Source of the DNA: Bacillus sp. JCM 19041
Lineage (GTDB): Bacteria > Bacillota > Bacilli > Bacillales > Bacillaceae_D
DNA: 58,835 nt
Assembly: GCA_001310375.1 (NCBI GenBank)
Contig: BAXC01000013.1
Span: forward strand, 1 to 58,835
Direction: 5' to 3'
Part shown: piece by piece, positions 1-7,396 of the stretch
How positions within the stretch are numbered: the stretch's first letter is position 1
How the letters are laid out: every line of letters starts with the position of its first letter
Notes under the pieces: generated by a model
Databases searched by the model: none
What the model was told of the DNA's origin: nothing
What the model saw: only the letters and a program-made list of their open reading frames with translations
Program-made: the position numbers and the translations under genes

Positions 1-2
1 CC

Positions 3-479
3 CATTTTTTTATAGGAGAACATCGTGATTATTCGAGGAGTATTGATTATATAGGTTTTCTAAATAAATACCAGGCACAAGCAGAAGATGCGTATGTTTT
101 AGGGTATTTCACTCATTTAATCGCCGATGATATTTGGCTAAAAGGTTTTTATTTGCCGTGGTTAAAAAACCGAATGGAAAAAGAGAAACGAATCGGGCCT
201 TTGTATCATCGTGATTTCTTTTTGCTAAACGGCAAGTTACTTGAGCATTATGGCTTAAAATATGAGTTAAAAAACACGCTTCATCAGGTTCCGGGAGTAA
301 TCGATTTAGACGAGGTAACATCTAAGGATGTAGAAGCATTTATTCCTGCTATCATTGAAGATATGAACTATGATCAAAATGCAATTGATGAGAATTTAAA
401 CGTATTCACCTTTGACCAAATGCTTGGTTATATTGAGACATCAATTGAGATAGGGAATGAACATGTAAAACGGTTATGA
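3..479 (+). CDS. Zinc-dependent phospholipase C-like hydrolase, C-terminal part
   Basis: The reading frame is open from the left edge to the TGA at 477-479, so the N-terminus lies outside the window. The visible 158 residues contain GYFTHLIADDIW (about residues 39-50 of the visible part), a His/Asp-rich helix like those in the zinc-dependent phospholipase C/S1-P1 nuclease-like family (PF00882). An internal TTG at 153 could be taken for a start, but the frame is clearly coding before it. The family assignment rests on this motif and an all-helical look. Substrate and role are unknown. Confidence 0.5.
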   Translation, partial: HFFIGEHRDYSRSIDYIGFLNKYQAQAEDAYVLGYFTHLIADDIWLKGFYLPWLKNRMEKEKRIGPLYHRDFFLLNGKLLEHYGLKYELKNTLHQVPGVIDLDEVTSKDVEAFIPAIIEDMNYDQNAIDENLNVFTFDQMLGYIETSIEIGNEHVKRL

Positions 480-542
480 AGGTAATGTAAAGTCTGTGTG
501 CATTTGACATATAATAAATTGATTGAATGATGTCAGTGAAAT

Positions 543-661
543 AACTAGCAACTAGCGGAAGGCATACACATGCAGACCTGGAGTGAAGACGAAGGTGATA
601 CCCGCAGCTATGCTTGAGACTCAGCCTTCGCTGGCGGAAAAGAAAGACGGGCTAGTTTTTT
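543..661. repeat. Structured intergenic element with terminal inverted repeat
   Basis: AACTAGC is duplicated at 543-556, and its inverted copy GCTAGTT at 651-657 is followed by a T run. Between them an inner stem pairs CGAAGG (about 589) with CCTTCG (about 625). GGCATACAC at 561-569 is the reverse complement of the GTGTATGCC core of repeats at 13817 and 28423. The element could act as a terminator between the partial hydrolase gene and the convergent VanW-family gene. Assignment to a repeat family is inference. Confidence 0.4.
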
Positions 662-716
662 CAAGACTTTGTGCACAAGGAACAGACGGAAAACAAATGT
701 TTTCCGTCTAAAACAC

Positions 717-1639
717 TCAATTTTGAGTGCTTTTCTCTATTGCCTCGATTTCTTTTGGCAAACGATTTGGGGCGCTAGGAACTTTGCGTGGCTCGTAGTC
801 AATTTTCTCAGACGAGAAGACTTTGACAACCAGCGTTCCAGTATACGCTTTGGCGATAATTAAAATAGGCTGGTTATGGTTGTTTGTAAAAACAAAGTCT
901 GGACCGTACCAGCTGACTGTAGCGTCTCTTCCTGGAGGAACATAGGTTACTCGTTTAGAGTGGGTATAGCGCTCATTAATTTGTAATGCCGCTTTATCAA
1001 TTGCATTAAATAAAGTTGATGAACTTGGCAAATGCCACCACCAATTCCTTCAGATAGTTCTCCTCGGACGATAATTGGAGCTGCCATATAACCACGTTCA
1101 GCTGTCCGCATTCCCACTACTTCATTAAAAGAAAAACGTTCTCCTGGAAACACAACACGATTATTAATTGCTACTGAAGCGAGTTCAATATTGTTGACTC
1201 GCTGTTTGTTACGTGTATTGAAGTAAGTCGCATAAGCACCAACTTGTTCCGTTCGAATCGACTGCAATAAATCGGTGTCAACTTTAGGGAACTGTTTTAA
1301 AAGTGGTACTTCTACAATGCGCTGCTCGTTGCTATAGAAGTAATCATAAAAGAGCTCTTGAAAAGACTGCTTGTCTAAGCGATAACCAATTTCTTCTTTT
1401 ATAATTTCGCCGTAGGGACCAAGCGTCGCATTAATTGGCTCTTTAAACACTTGTTTCTCCACATTAATAATGAGCTCATCTAACTTTTCTTGTTCAATGG
1501 TTGTTTGTCCAAGCAAAGGGTCAAAAAACTCTTCTCTATGTATGGAAACAATCGATTCTCCTTCATGCATCAGCTCAAGCGTTTCATCATTTGGTAATAA
1601 GGAAAATGCCAAGAGGAATGATAATAACAAGCTTGCCAA
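717..1639 (-). CDS. VanW-family secreted/membrane protein (one frameshift)
   Basis: The 307-residue reconstruction has an N-terminal hydrophobic segment (about 2-14), a variable region, then the VanW domain (PF04294) with FPGERFSFNEVVG and GGGICQV(S)STLFNAID. VanW-domain proteins are cell-envelope proteins of unclear biochemistry. The start is a TTG at 1637-1639 with AAAGGAG nine bases upstream. The frame breaks near 1030 inside the most conserved motif: GTTCA is read where the family needs GTTTCA, a one-T deletion. The C-terminal piece (717-1031) continues with GRDATVSWYGPDFVF, typical of the domain. It is most likely an intact gene with a sequencing error. Confidence 0.82.
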
Positions 1640-1750
1640 ACAAATCCGCTCCTTTCCTCACACTAGATAGTATGGATCGTTTCATTAAGGGAAATTCGGA
1701 AGTCGGGCAGAAAATGAGATGTAAAAACAGGAAGTAATTTACGGGGTTGA

Positions 1751-1917
1751 TGTGTGTGGAGGATGAGCAAGATGCAAGGATTGTGAGTGAGAGCGGAGAC
1801 TGAGTGCGGGATGCAGAGATTCGTGGATGGAGCGCGGAGATTTGAACTTCGAGAGCGGAGATTGACTGCGGGATGTGTGGAGATTAGTGAATGGAGTGCG
1901 GAGATTCGAGGAAGTAA
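1751..1917. repeat. Degenerate ~20-bp tandem repeat
   Basis: At least six to seven head-to-tail units of 20-22 bp share a core like GNGCGGAGATT followed by a more variable GNNNATGG. Clear cores start near 1791, 1811, 1831, 1852, 1872 and 1893. The units differ from each other at many positions. The block is purine-rich on the plus strand and has no plausible ORF of its own. It lies in the 404-bp gap between the VanW-family gene and the hxlR-type gene, where I see nothing else clear. Function unknown. Confidence 0.6.
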
Positions 1918-2043
1918 TGTGAGAATTAAGCACGCGACAGCGTCATTTGTGTGAGAAATGCAAACACTGGTGTGAGAAAAGCATAGATAAAAGGCTGATA
2001 AAAAAGAGGCAGGATCATTTTACGATGCCGCCTCTGTTTCCTC

Positions 2044-2394
2044 TTATTTCATCATCTCATTATTATTACTTGAGTGTTTTCGCTCTGCGTGGGCTTCGCC
2101 CCATTCGTGCATTGCTGAAAGCACGGGTTCAAGCGTCTTTCCATACGCACTAATTGAGTATTCGACTTTTGGGGGAATTTCTGAATAGACGATTCGAACA
2201 ATAATCTCCTCGTCTTCTAGCTCTCGTAGTTGTTTCGTTAATACTTTAGGTGTAATTTCTGGGATGGCGCGCTGTAATGCACCAAATCTTGTTGTTCCAT
2301 TAGCGAGTAGGTGCAGTAAAATGAGCGGTTTCCATTTACCTATGAGAATGCCAAGAGCTTGATCGACACGGCATTGTTTGGGGATGATCTTCAT
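2044..2394 (-). CDS. HxlR-family transcriptional regulator
   Basis: The 116-residue winged-helix regulator has a complete HxlR domain (LGILIGKWKPLILLHLL ... RFGALQRAIPEITPKVLTKQL). The start was placed at 2394 because AAGGAGA lies six bases upstream; longer in-frame starts have no ribosome site. A cysteine at residue 7 sits where redox-sensing HxlR proteins (YodB, CatR, HypR of Bacillus) carry their reactive Cys. The gene is divergent from a flavin monooxygenase and an FMN reductase, so control of those genes by quinone or other electrophile stress is a reasonable inference. The C-terminal tail is polar (HSSNNNEMMK). Confidence 0.85.
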   Translation of the reverse strand: MKIIPKQCRVDQALGILIGKWKPLILLHLLANGTTRFGALQRAIPEITPKVLTKQLRELEDEEIIVRIVYSEIPPKVEYSISAYGKTLEPVLSAMHEWGEAHAERKHSSNNNEMMK

Positions 2395-2410
2395 TTTATT
2401 TCTCTCCTTA

Positions 2411-2449
2411 GTATCCTGAAGATACCATATATCCTGGAAGTGCGTACTT
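2411..2449. promoter_or_regulatory. Candidate HxlR operator(s)
   Basis: In the divergent promoter region there is an inverted repeat GTATC-CTGAA-GATAC (2411-2425) and a near-palindrome AAGTGCGTACTT (2438-2449). Both lie just upstream of the regulator start and are suitably placed for autoregulation and control of the flavin genes. No consensus match was tested. Confidence 0.35.
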
Positions 2450-2531
2450 TTAAATGAGTTCATCATACGTCAAAATAGAAGCATAAACAACTATCGAGAT
2501 TGCAGCACATAAAAGGAGTGAACCTTAGGCG

Positions 2532-3585
2532 ATGAATCGAATTGATAAAAGCAATGGACTTGAATTTGGCATTTATACTTTAGGTGATCATTTACCTAAT
2601 CCTCATACTGGAGAACATATCTCCGCTGAACAACGTATAAAGGAAATTATTGAATTTGCAAAGCTTGCTGATCAAGCAGGTTTAGATTTCTTTAGTGTTG
2701 GCGAAAGCCATCAGGATTATTTTGCGACACAGGCGCATTCGGTTGTATTAGCGGCGATTGCTCAAGCGACTAAAAGCATTAAGATTGGTAGCTCTTCAAC
2801 AATCATAAGTACGTCTGATCCGGTTCGGGTTTATGAAGATTTTGCTACTGTGGATTTGATTTCAGGTGGCCGTGCCGAAATCATTGCTGGACGAGCATCT
2901 CGTGTTGGTTTGTATGATTTGCTTGGGTATGACTTGCGTGATTATGAGTCATTGTTTGAAGAGAAATTTGATTTGCTGCGGCAGATTAATGAAGAAGAAG
3001 TTGTGAATTGGAGTGGTGAATTTAGGCTCCTTTAAACGATGCCCGAGTGATACCTCGACCAAAAGAAGGCAAACTCCCAATTTGGCGGGCGGTTGGTGGC
3101 ACGCCGCGAGTGCCATTAAAGCTGGTTATGCTGGTGTGCCTATGTTCCTTGCGCATTTGGCAGGGCCTACCGCTGTCTTTAAGCGTTCGATTGATGCGTA
3201 TCGTGCGGCATTAACTGAAGCTGGACATGACCCAGCTGATTTCCCGATTGCGACAGCAGGACTCTTTTTTGCAGCAGAGACAACACAAGAAGCGCAACGG
3301 ACGTATTACCCTCACGTAAATGAAGGGATTAAGTTAACAAATGGCCAAGGTTTTTCAAAGCGGGCTTTTGCTCAAGGGGAAGATGTTCGTGATGTATTGG
3401 CTGTCGGAAGCCCGCAACAAATCATTGAAAAGATTCTTTATCAACACGAAATGTATGGGCATCAACGGTACATTGCACAACTTGATTTTGGTGGAGTGCC
3501 GTTTGAGCAAATTCAAAAAAACATTGAATTAATCGCAAGAGAGATTTTGCCCGCCATTCGTAAATATACGAAGGAGGAGTCTTAA
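2532..3585 (+). CDS. LLM-class flavin-dependent monooxygenase (two frameshifts)
   Basis: A luciferase-like (bacterial luciferase family, PF00296) oxidoreductase of about 351 residues. It would use reduced FMN and O2 on an unknown substrate. Motifs include LDFFSVGESHQDYF and GSSSTIISTSDPVRVYEDFATVDLISGGRAEIIAGRAS. Two one-base deletions, near 3026 (AGGCT for AGGGCT) and near 3109 (CGAGT for CGAAGT), hide the stretch that should read NDARVIPRPKEGKLPIW. Adding both bases gives a length divisible by three. The stop overlaps the start of the FMN reductase (TAATG), which probably supplies the reduced flavin. Likely intact in the organism. Confidence 0.85.
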
Positions 3586-4151
3586 TGAATGTTGTTGCAC
3601 TATCCGGTTCGGTAGTTGGTTCAAAAACGCGTACGGCTATCGATGAAGTTGTTCGTACGTTTGAAGAGAAATACCCAGAAACCAATGTCCAATTAATTGA
3701 TTTAGCCGATTATAACATCCAGTTTAGTGATGGACGCAATTATCTTGAATATGAGGGTGATACTGGTTTTGTCGCAAAGGCATTGATGGATGCAGACGCC
3801 ATTATCATTGGTTCACCTATCTTTCAAGCGTCCATTCCTGGTGCGTTAAAAAACATTTTTGATTTGCTACCTGTTCAGGCATTTACTGATAAAATTGCAG
3901 GAATTGTTATGACAGCTGGAAGTGCAAAGCATTATTTAGTTGCAGAACAACAGCTTAAACCGATTCTTGGTTATATGAAAGCACAAATCGTGCAGTCGTA
4001 TGTATTTGCTGAGGAAAAGGACTTTTTGCAAAAGCAAATCGTCAACAATGATGTCTCTTTTCGAATTAAACGCCTTGTTGAAGATACGTACGTTCTTGCT
4101 ATAACGTATGCGAAAATCCGTGAAGAACAAGAGGACGCTTATGATTTCTAA
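3585..4151 (+). CDS. NAD(P)H-dependent FMN reductase (SsuE-like)
   Basis: The 188-residue flavodoxin-fold protein starts with the FMN-binding loop LSGSVVGSKT (residues 6-15) and has GSPIFQASIPGALKNIFDLL, the second flavin-contact region of the NADPH-dependent FMN reductase family (PF03358). It reduces FMN for a two-component monooxygenase. The TAATG overlap with the preceding LLM-class enzyme points to coupled translation, and a strong AAGGAGG lies upstream. A terminator follows directly, so the transcript is a two-gene unit. Confidence 0.88.
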   Translation: MNVVALSGSVVGSKTRTAIDEVVRTFEEKYPETNVQLIDLADYNIQFSDGRNYLEYEGDTGFVAKALMDADAIIIGSPIFQASIPGALKNIFDLLPVQAFTDKIAGIVMTAGSAKHYLVAEQQLKPILGYMKAQIVQSYVFAEEKDFLQKQIVNNDVSFRIKRLVEDTYVLAITYAKIREEQEDAYDF

Positions 4152-4155
4152 ATTG

Positions 4156-4180
4156 GAGAGGCAGAGGCCTCTTCTTTTTT
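4156..4180 (+). terminator. Rho-independent terminator
   Basis: GAGAGGC (4156-4162) pairs with GCCTCTT (4167-4173) across an AGAG loop, followed by CTTTTTT. It ends the flavin monooxygenase/reductase unit. Confidence 0.8.
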
Positions 4181-4253
4181 GTCTTTCATAATAAATACGG
4201 TTGTTACGCAACGGGACAACAATAAAAAGTTTCGTTTCCTTTAAAAGAAACAA

Positions 4254-4282
4254 TTGACATTGATATTCATTCTCATTATGAT
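4254..4282 (+). promoter_or_regulatory. SigA promoter overlapped by a Fur box
   Basis: TTGACA (4254-4259) and TATGAT (4277-4282) are separated by exactly 17 bases. The spacer and -10 overlap GATATTCATTCTCATTATG (4262-4280), which matches the classical Fur consensus GATAATGATTATCATTATC at 15 of 19 positions. Iron-loaded Fur bound here would block the promoter of the heme-uptake operon. Confidence 0.8.
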
Positions 4283-4299
4283 TAATGATGTAATAGGTT

Positions 4300-4318
4300 G
4301 AGAGTGATTCTCATTTTC
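4300..4318 (+). promoter_or_regulatory. Second Fur box
   Basis: GAGAGTGATTCTCATTTTC matches the 19-bp Fur consensus at 15 positions and lies between the -10 element and the first gene of the operon. Two boxes suggest tight iron repression. Confidence 0.72.
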
Positions 4319-4337
4319 GTTTGGAGGAAAAGATAAA

Positions 4338-5277
4338 ATGAAACGAGCTTTGTTCTTTGCATGTGTGCTGCCGCTCGTTGCTTGCCAAGCTACAGCTGAT
4401 GAAACAAATGGAGAAAAGAGCGGAGAAGGTTATTCGGTTTCAGATTTTTCTGACCGTAATGTTATTTTTGAAGAAACACCAGAGCGAATAGCGGTACTAG
4501 GAAATGGTGAACTAGACATCGTTTATGCGTTAGGTAGCGAAGTGATTGGAAGGCCGACAAGTACTGAGCGTCAGTAATAGCGGAAGCGGAAGATGCTGTA
4601 CAAGTAGGAACTTCTCATGAAGTTGACTTAGAAAGACTGACGTATGCCAATCCGGATTTGGTGCTGGCTAATGCGCCAATGAATGAGAAGGACATCCCCA
4701 CTATTGAGGGGGCGGGGCAGAAGTGGTGTTGACGAGTGCAAACTCGATTCAGGACATCAAGAGGCAAATTGAACTGATTGGAGAAACATTGCAAAAAACA
4801 AGTGAAGCAGAAGGGCTAATCAACGAGATTGATGAGCGTCTAACCGAGCTGAATTCAGTGCCACTACATAATGAACCAAGCGTATTGCTTGTCTACGGAG
4901 CTCCAGGGTCGAACTTAGCTGCGCTACCTAATTCGCTAGGTGGCGACTTACTTGAAGCTGCTGGTGGAATAAATGTTGCTGCTTCTTTTGAACAGTTACA
5001 AGAATTTCCTCAGTATGCCGCTCTTTCACCAGAACGGATTATTGAAGCAAACCCAGATATCGTCCTCTTTATGGCCCATGGAGATCCAGTTGCTGTTGAA
5101 GATAGCTTCATTCGTGAGATGGAACAGCATGCTGGTTGGTCGCAACTGCCAGCTGTTCAAGAAGGTAGGCTAGACGTATTGCCAGCAGATTTGTTTGGCA
5201 CAAATCCAGGGACTCGCATCATCGAGGCACTAGAACACATGCGTGAATTGCTTGATGGTGTTGGTGCAGAAGAATGA
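4338..5277 (+). CDS. Heme/iron ABC transporter lipoprotein receptor 1 (IsdE-like; two frameshifts)
   Basis: A cluster-A substrate-binding lipoprotein of about 313 residues. The signal peptide ends in lipobox LVAC (Cys16). The first lobe holds ERIAVLGNGELDIVYALG and the second AGGINVAASFEQLQEF and SPERIIEANPDIVLF. One-base deletions near 4573 and near 4716 (a GGGG run) split it, and both together restore one frame. It is the first gene behind the Fur-controlled promoter and overlaps the permease gene by ATGA. It lacks the PMSPD methionine motif of IsdE that the second receptor (10240-11144) keeps, but has AHGDP near where IsdE has AHGMP. The ligand may therefore be heme bound differently, or another iron chelate. 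Confidence 0.8.
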
Positions 5278-6277
5278 AGGAAGCAATGCTCGCAAAACGG
5301 TCAAAGCGAAGAAAATGGCTTGGTGTTAGCCTGCCGCTCTTTTTACTACTGGGACTTGTAGGCGGGCTAGGTTTTGGGGCGATTGCTTTAACTGTCCCTG
5401 AATTAGTTGGGGCGCTTACAAATGAAGGTGATCCAAACCATCTTATTCTGCTGAACGTCAGGCTACCGAGGCTCCTAGTAGCAGCGATTGCTGGAGCGTG
5501 TTTAGCAGCGGCAGGCGCCATTCTACAAGGCGTCATGAAAAACCCACTTGCGGACCCAAGTATCGTTGGGGTCACTGCTGGTGCGGGTGTTGCGGCAAGT
5601 TTTGCAATGGTTGCGATGCCCGAGTATGGGTACTTGTTGCCTCCATTCGCGTTTATTGGTGCTTTTATAGCCGCTTTAGCCATTTATGTATTGGCGTGGG
5701 AAAAAGGAGCATCTCCACTAAGGATTATTCTTGCAGGTGTGGCTGTGAATGCACTTTGTGGAGCGATTCAAAGTGGGATATTAATCTTGTATAGCGACCG
5801 AGTTCAATCGGTTTTGCCTGGCTGGCTGGGGGATTTCAAGGACGTGGTTGGTACCATGTTGAATTCGTACTTCCTTATGCAATTGTAGGATTGTTGCTTA
5901 CGATTGTTGCAATACGTCCCCTTAATTTGCTCCTTCTTGGGGATGATACAGCGACACTTCTTGGTGCACCAGTGCAGCGATTTCGGTTTTTACTTATTTT
6001 ATTAGCTGCTTTTTTAGCAGGCGCAGCGGTTAGTGTGGCAGGGTTACTTAGTTTTGTTGGTCTTGTTGTCCCTCATATGATTCGACTTTTAATTGGGAGC
6101 GATGTTCGCTATTTGTTGCCCTTGTCAATTGTTGGAGGTGCTGGTCTTGTTGTTTTTACAGACACACTTGCACGAACGTTATTTGATCCAATTGAATTGC
6201 CAGTCGGCATCTTACTTGCCTGCATTGGCGCTCCGTTTTTCTTATTTTTGTTAAACAAGAAAGGTTTATCTGTGTAA
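5274..6277 (+). CDS. FecCD-family permease 1 (IsdF-like; one frameshift)
   Basis: The 334-residue reconstruction is a typical FecCD/BtuC-type membrane permease (PF01032) with LPRLLVAAIAGACLAAAGAILQG, NPLADPSIVG and VGLVVPHMIRLLIG, the last holding the loop that contacts the ATPase. A one-G deletion in a G run near 5832 (CTGGGGGATTT, six G expected) shifts the frame; the other frame then reads the expected GRGWYHVEFVLPYAI. It overlaps the receptor gene by four bases. No ATPase gene lies beside it, so it probably shares the one at 12111. Confidence 0.87.
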
Positions 6278-6342
6278 ATTCTATGTGGAGGTGAACATAG
6301 TACGTCGAAGCTTGGAATGAAAACAAAAAAGGAGGAAGAGAC

Positions 6343-6666
6343 ATGATTATTGTTGCAAACAAAACGATCATTAAAAAAGGGGAAGGGAAGAAATTAGTCG
6401 AGCGTTTTAACAAAATGGGCAAGATTGAATTCTCAAAAGGGTTCCTCGGTCTTGAAGTGCTGACAAACGCGAAAGAAAAAGAGGTTGATGAAGTAACAAT
6501 TAGTACACGTTGGGAAGAGAAAAGTGATTTTCACGCTTGGACGAAAAGTGAAGCCTTTCGTGAAGCTCATTCTGGAAAAAATGCACGCCCTGATTACATT
6601 ATCGGAAATGAAATTGAGTTCTACGATGTAGAAATTGTCCGGATGCCCATTGCAAAAGCACAATGA
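6343..6666 (+). CDS. isdG: Heme-degrading monooxygenase, IsdG family
   Basis: The 107-residue protein has the exact length of Staphylococcus aureus IsdG. Catalytic positions are conserved with a shift of one: Asn6, Trp66 and His76 correspond to IsdG Asn7, Trp67 and His77. IsdG-type enzymes open the heme ring in the cytoplasm and free iron. It has a strong AAGGAGG site and sits between the permease and the NEAT proteins, fitting the last step of heme use. The symbol is by family and context; HmoA/HmoB-type names would also be possible. Confidence 0.88.
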   Translation: MIIVANKTIIKKGEGKKLVERFNKMGKIEFSKGFLGLEVLTNAKEKEVDEVTISTRWEEKSDFHAWTKSEAFREAHSGKNARPDYIIGNEIEFYDVEIVRMPIAKAQ

Positions 6667-6699
6667 AAAAATGAAAAGAGAATTTAAGGAGGATATGAA

Positions 6700-7377
6700 A
6701 TGAAGCTTCAATGGAGAGCGTTTATGATCGCGCTCACATCAGCCTTGCTTTTGCTTGTAGGCACGTTGCCTCAATCAGCTCAAGCAGCACTAGCAGACGG
6801 AACATATAAAATTCCTTTCACGGTCATGCATGGAAGTGATCCATCTGTTTCGATCGCGAATGACTACTGGGAAAAGCCAGCAACGTTAACGGTGGAAAAT
6901 GGGGCAATCACTGCAGAGATGACAATTAACCATAGTTCGTGGATTGTTGAGATGCAAACCGCAAAAAATGGTGGATTTGCTGATGTCCAAGTTGTTTCGG
7001 AAGATGAAGCAGCGGACAAACGCGTTATACGTTTTCCAATTGAGTCAATTGAAAACATGACAGAAGCAAAGATTCACGTCATTGTTCCTGATATTGATTA
7101 TGATCACTCATACACGATTCGATTTGATTTTGAAGACGCGAATGTAACAACTGTTGAAACGAAAGCAACAAATGAAGAAGCAAATGAAAATGGCGACGAG
7201 CCGCTGGCGGCAGCTCAATCGCCAAACGATGATACAAAGCAATCTTCGGCAGAAGAGAACAAAACAGAGAAGGAGAACAACCCGCAAACAAGCGATGCGA
7301 CACCTATAGTTTTGCTTTTTTGCTTAGCGATCATCAGTGCTATTGTACTCCTTCGTAAACGTGTAACACAAGCTTAA
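6700..7377 (+). CDS. isdC: IsdC-like NEAT-domain heme carrier with sortase B signal
   Basis: 225 residues: signal peptide ending SAQA (about 1-29), one NEAT domain (about 32-148), a charged Glu/Asn/Thr-rich stalk, sorting signal NPQTS (194-198), a hydrophobic segment and the tail RKRVTQA. The NEAT domain has the heme-ligating YDHSY (Tyr134, Tyr138) and a 3-10 helix region SIANDYWEKP. NPQTS resembles the NPQTN motif cut by sortase B in IsdC of S. aureus. It would sit buried in the wall and pass heme to the membrane receptors. The ribosome site is AAGGAGG. Confidence 0.87.
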   Translation: MKLQWRAFMIALTSALLLLVGTLPQSAQAALADGTYKIPFTVMHGSDPSVSIANDYWEKPATLTVENGAITAEMTINHSSWIVEMQTAKNGGFADVQVVSEDEAADKRVIRFPIESIENMTEAKIHVIVPDIDYDHSYTIRFDFEDANVTTVETKATNEEANENGDEPLAAAQSPNDDTKQSSAEENKTEKENNPQTSDATPIVLLFCLAIISAIVLLRKRVTQA

Positions 7378-7396
7378 CGGCGGAGGAGGAATAAGA

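Noticed and set aside
717..863. Plus-strand ORF over the VanW gene
   Set aside because: The minus strand gives a conserved VanW domain; the plus frame has no family features or ribosome site.
1751..1917. CRISPR array
   Set aside because: Units are contiguous, about 20 bp, with no unique spacers and poor identity between copies; no cas genes nearby.
5219..5683. Minus-strand ORF over the permease start
   Set aside because: Antisense to the conserved FecCD permease; composition is Ala/Pro/Ser-rich without domain.
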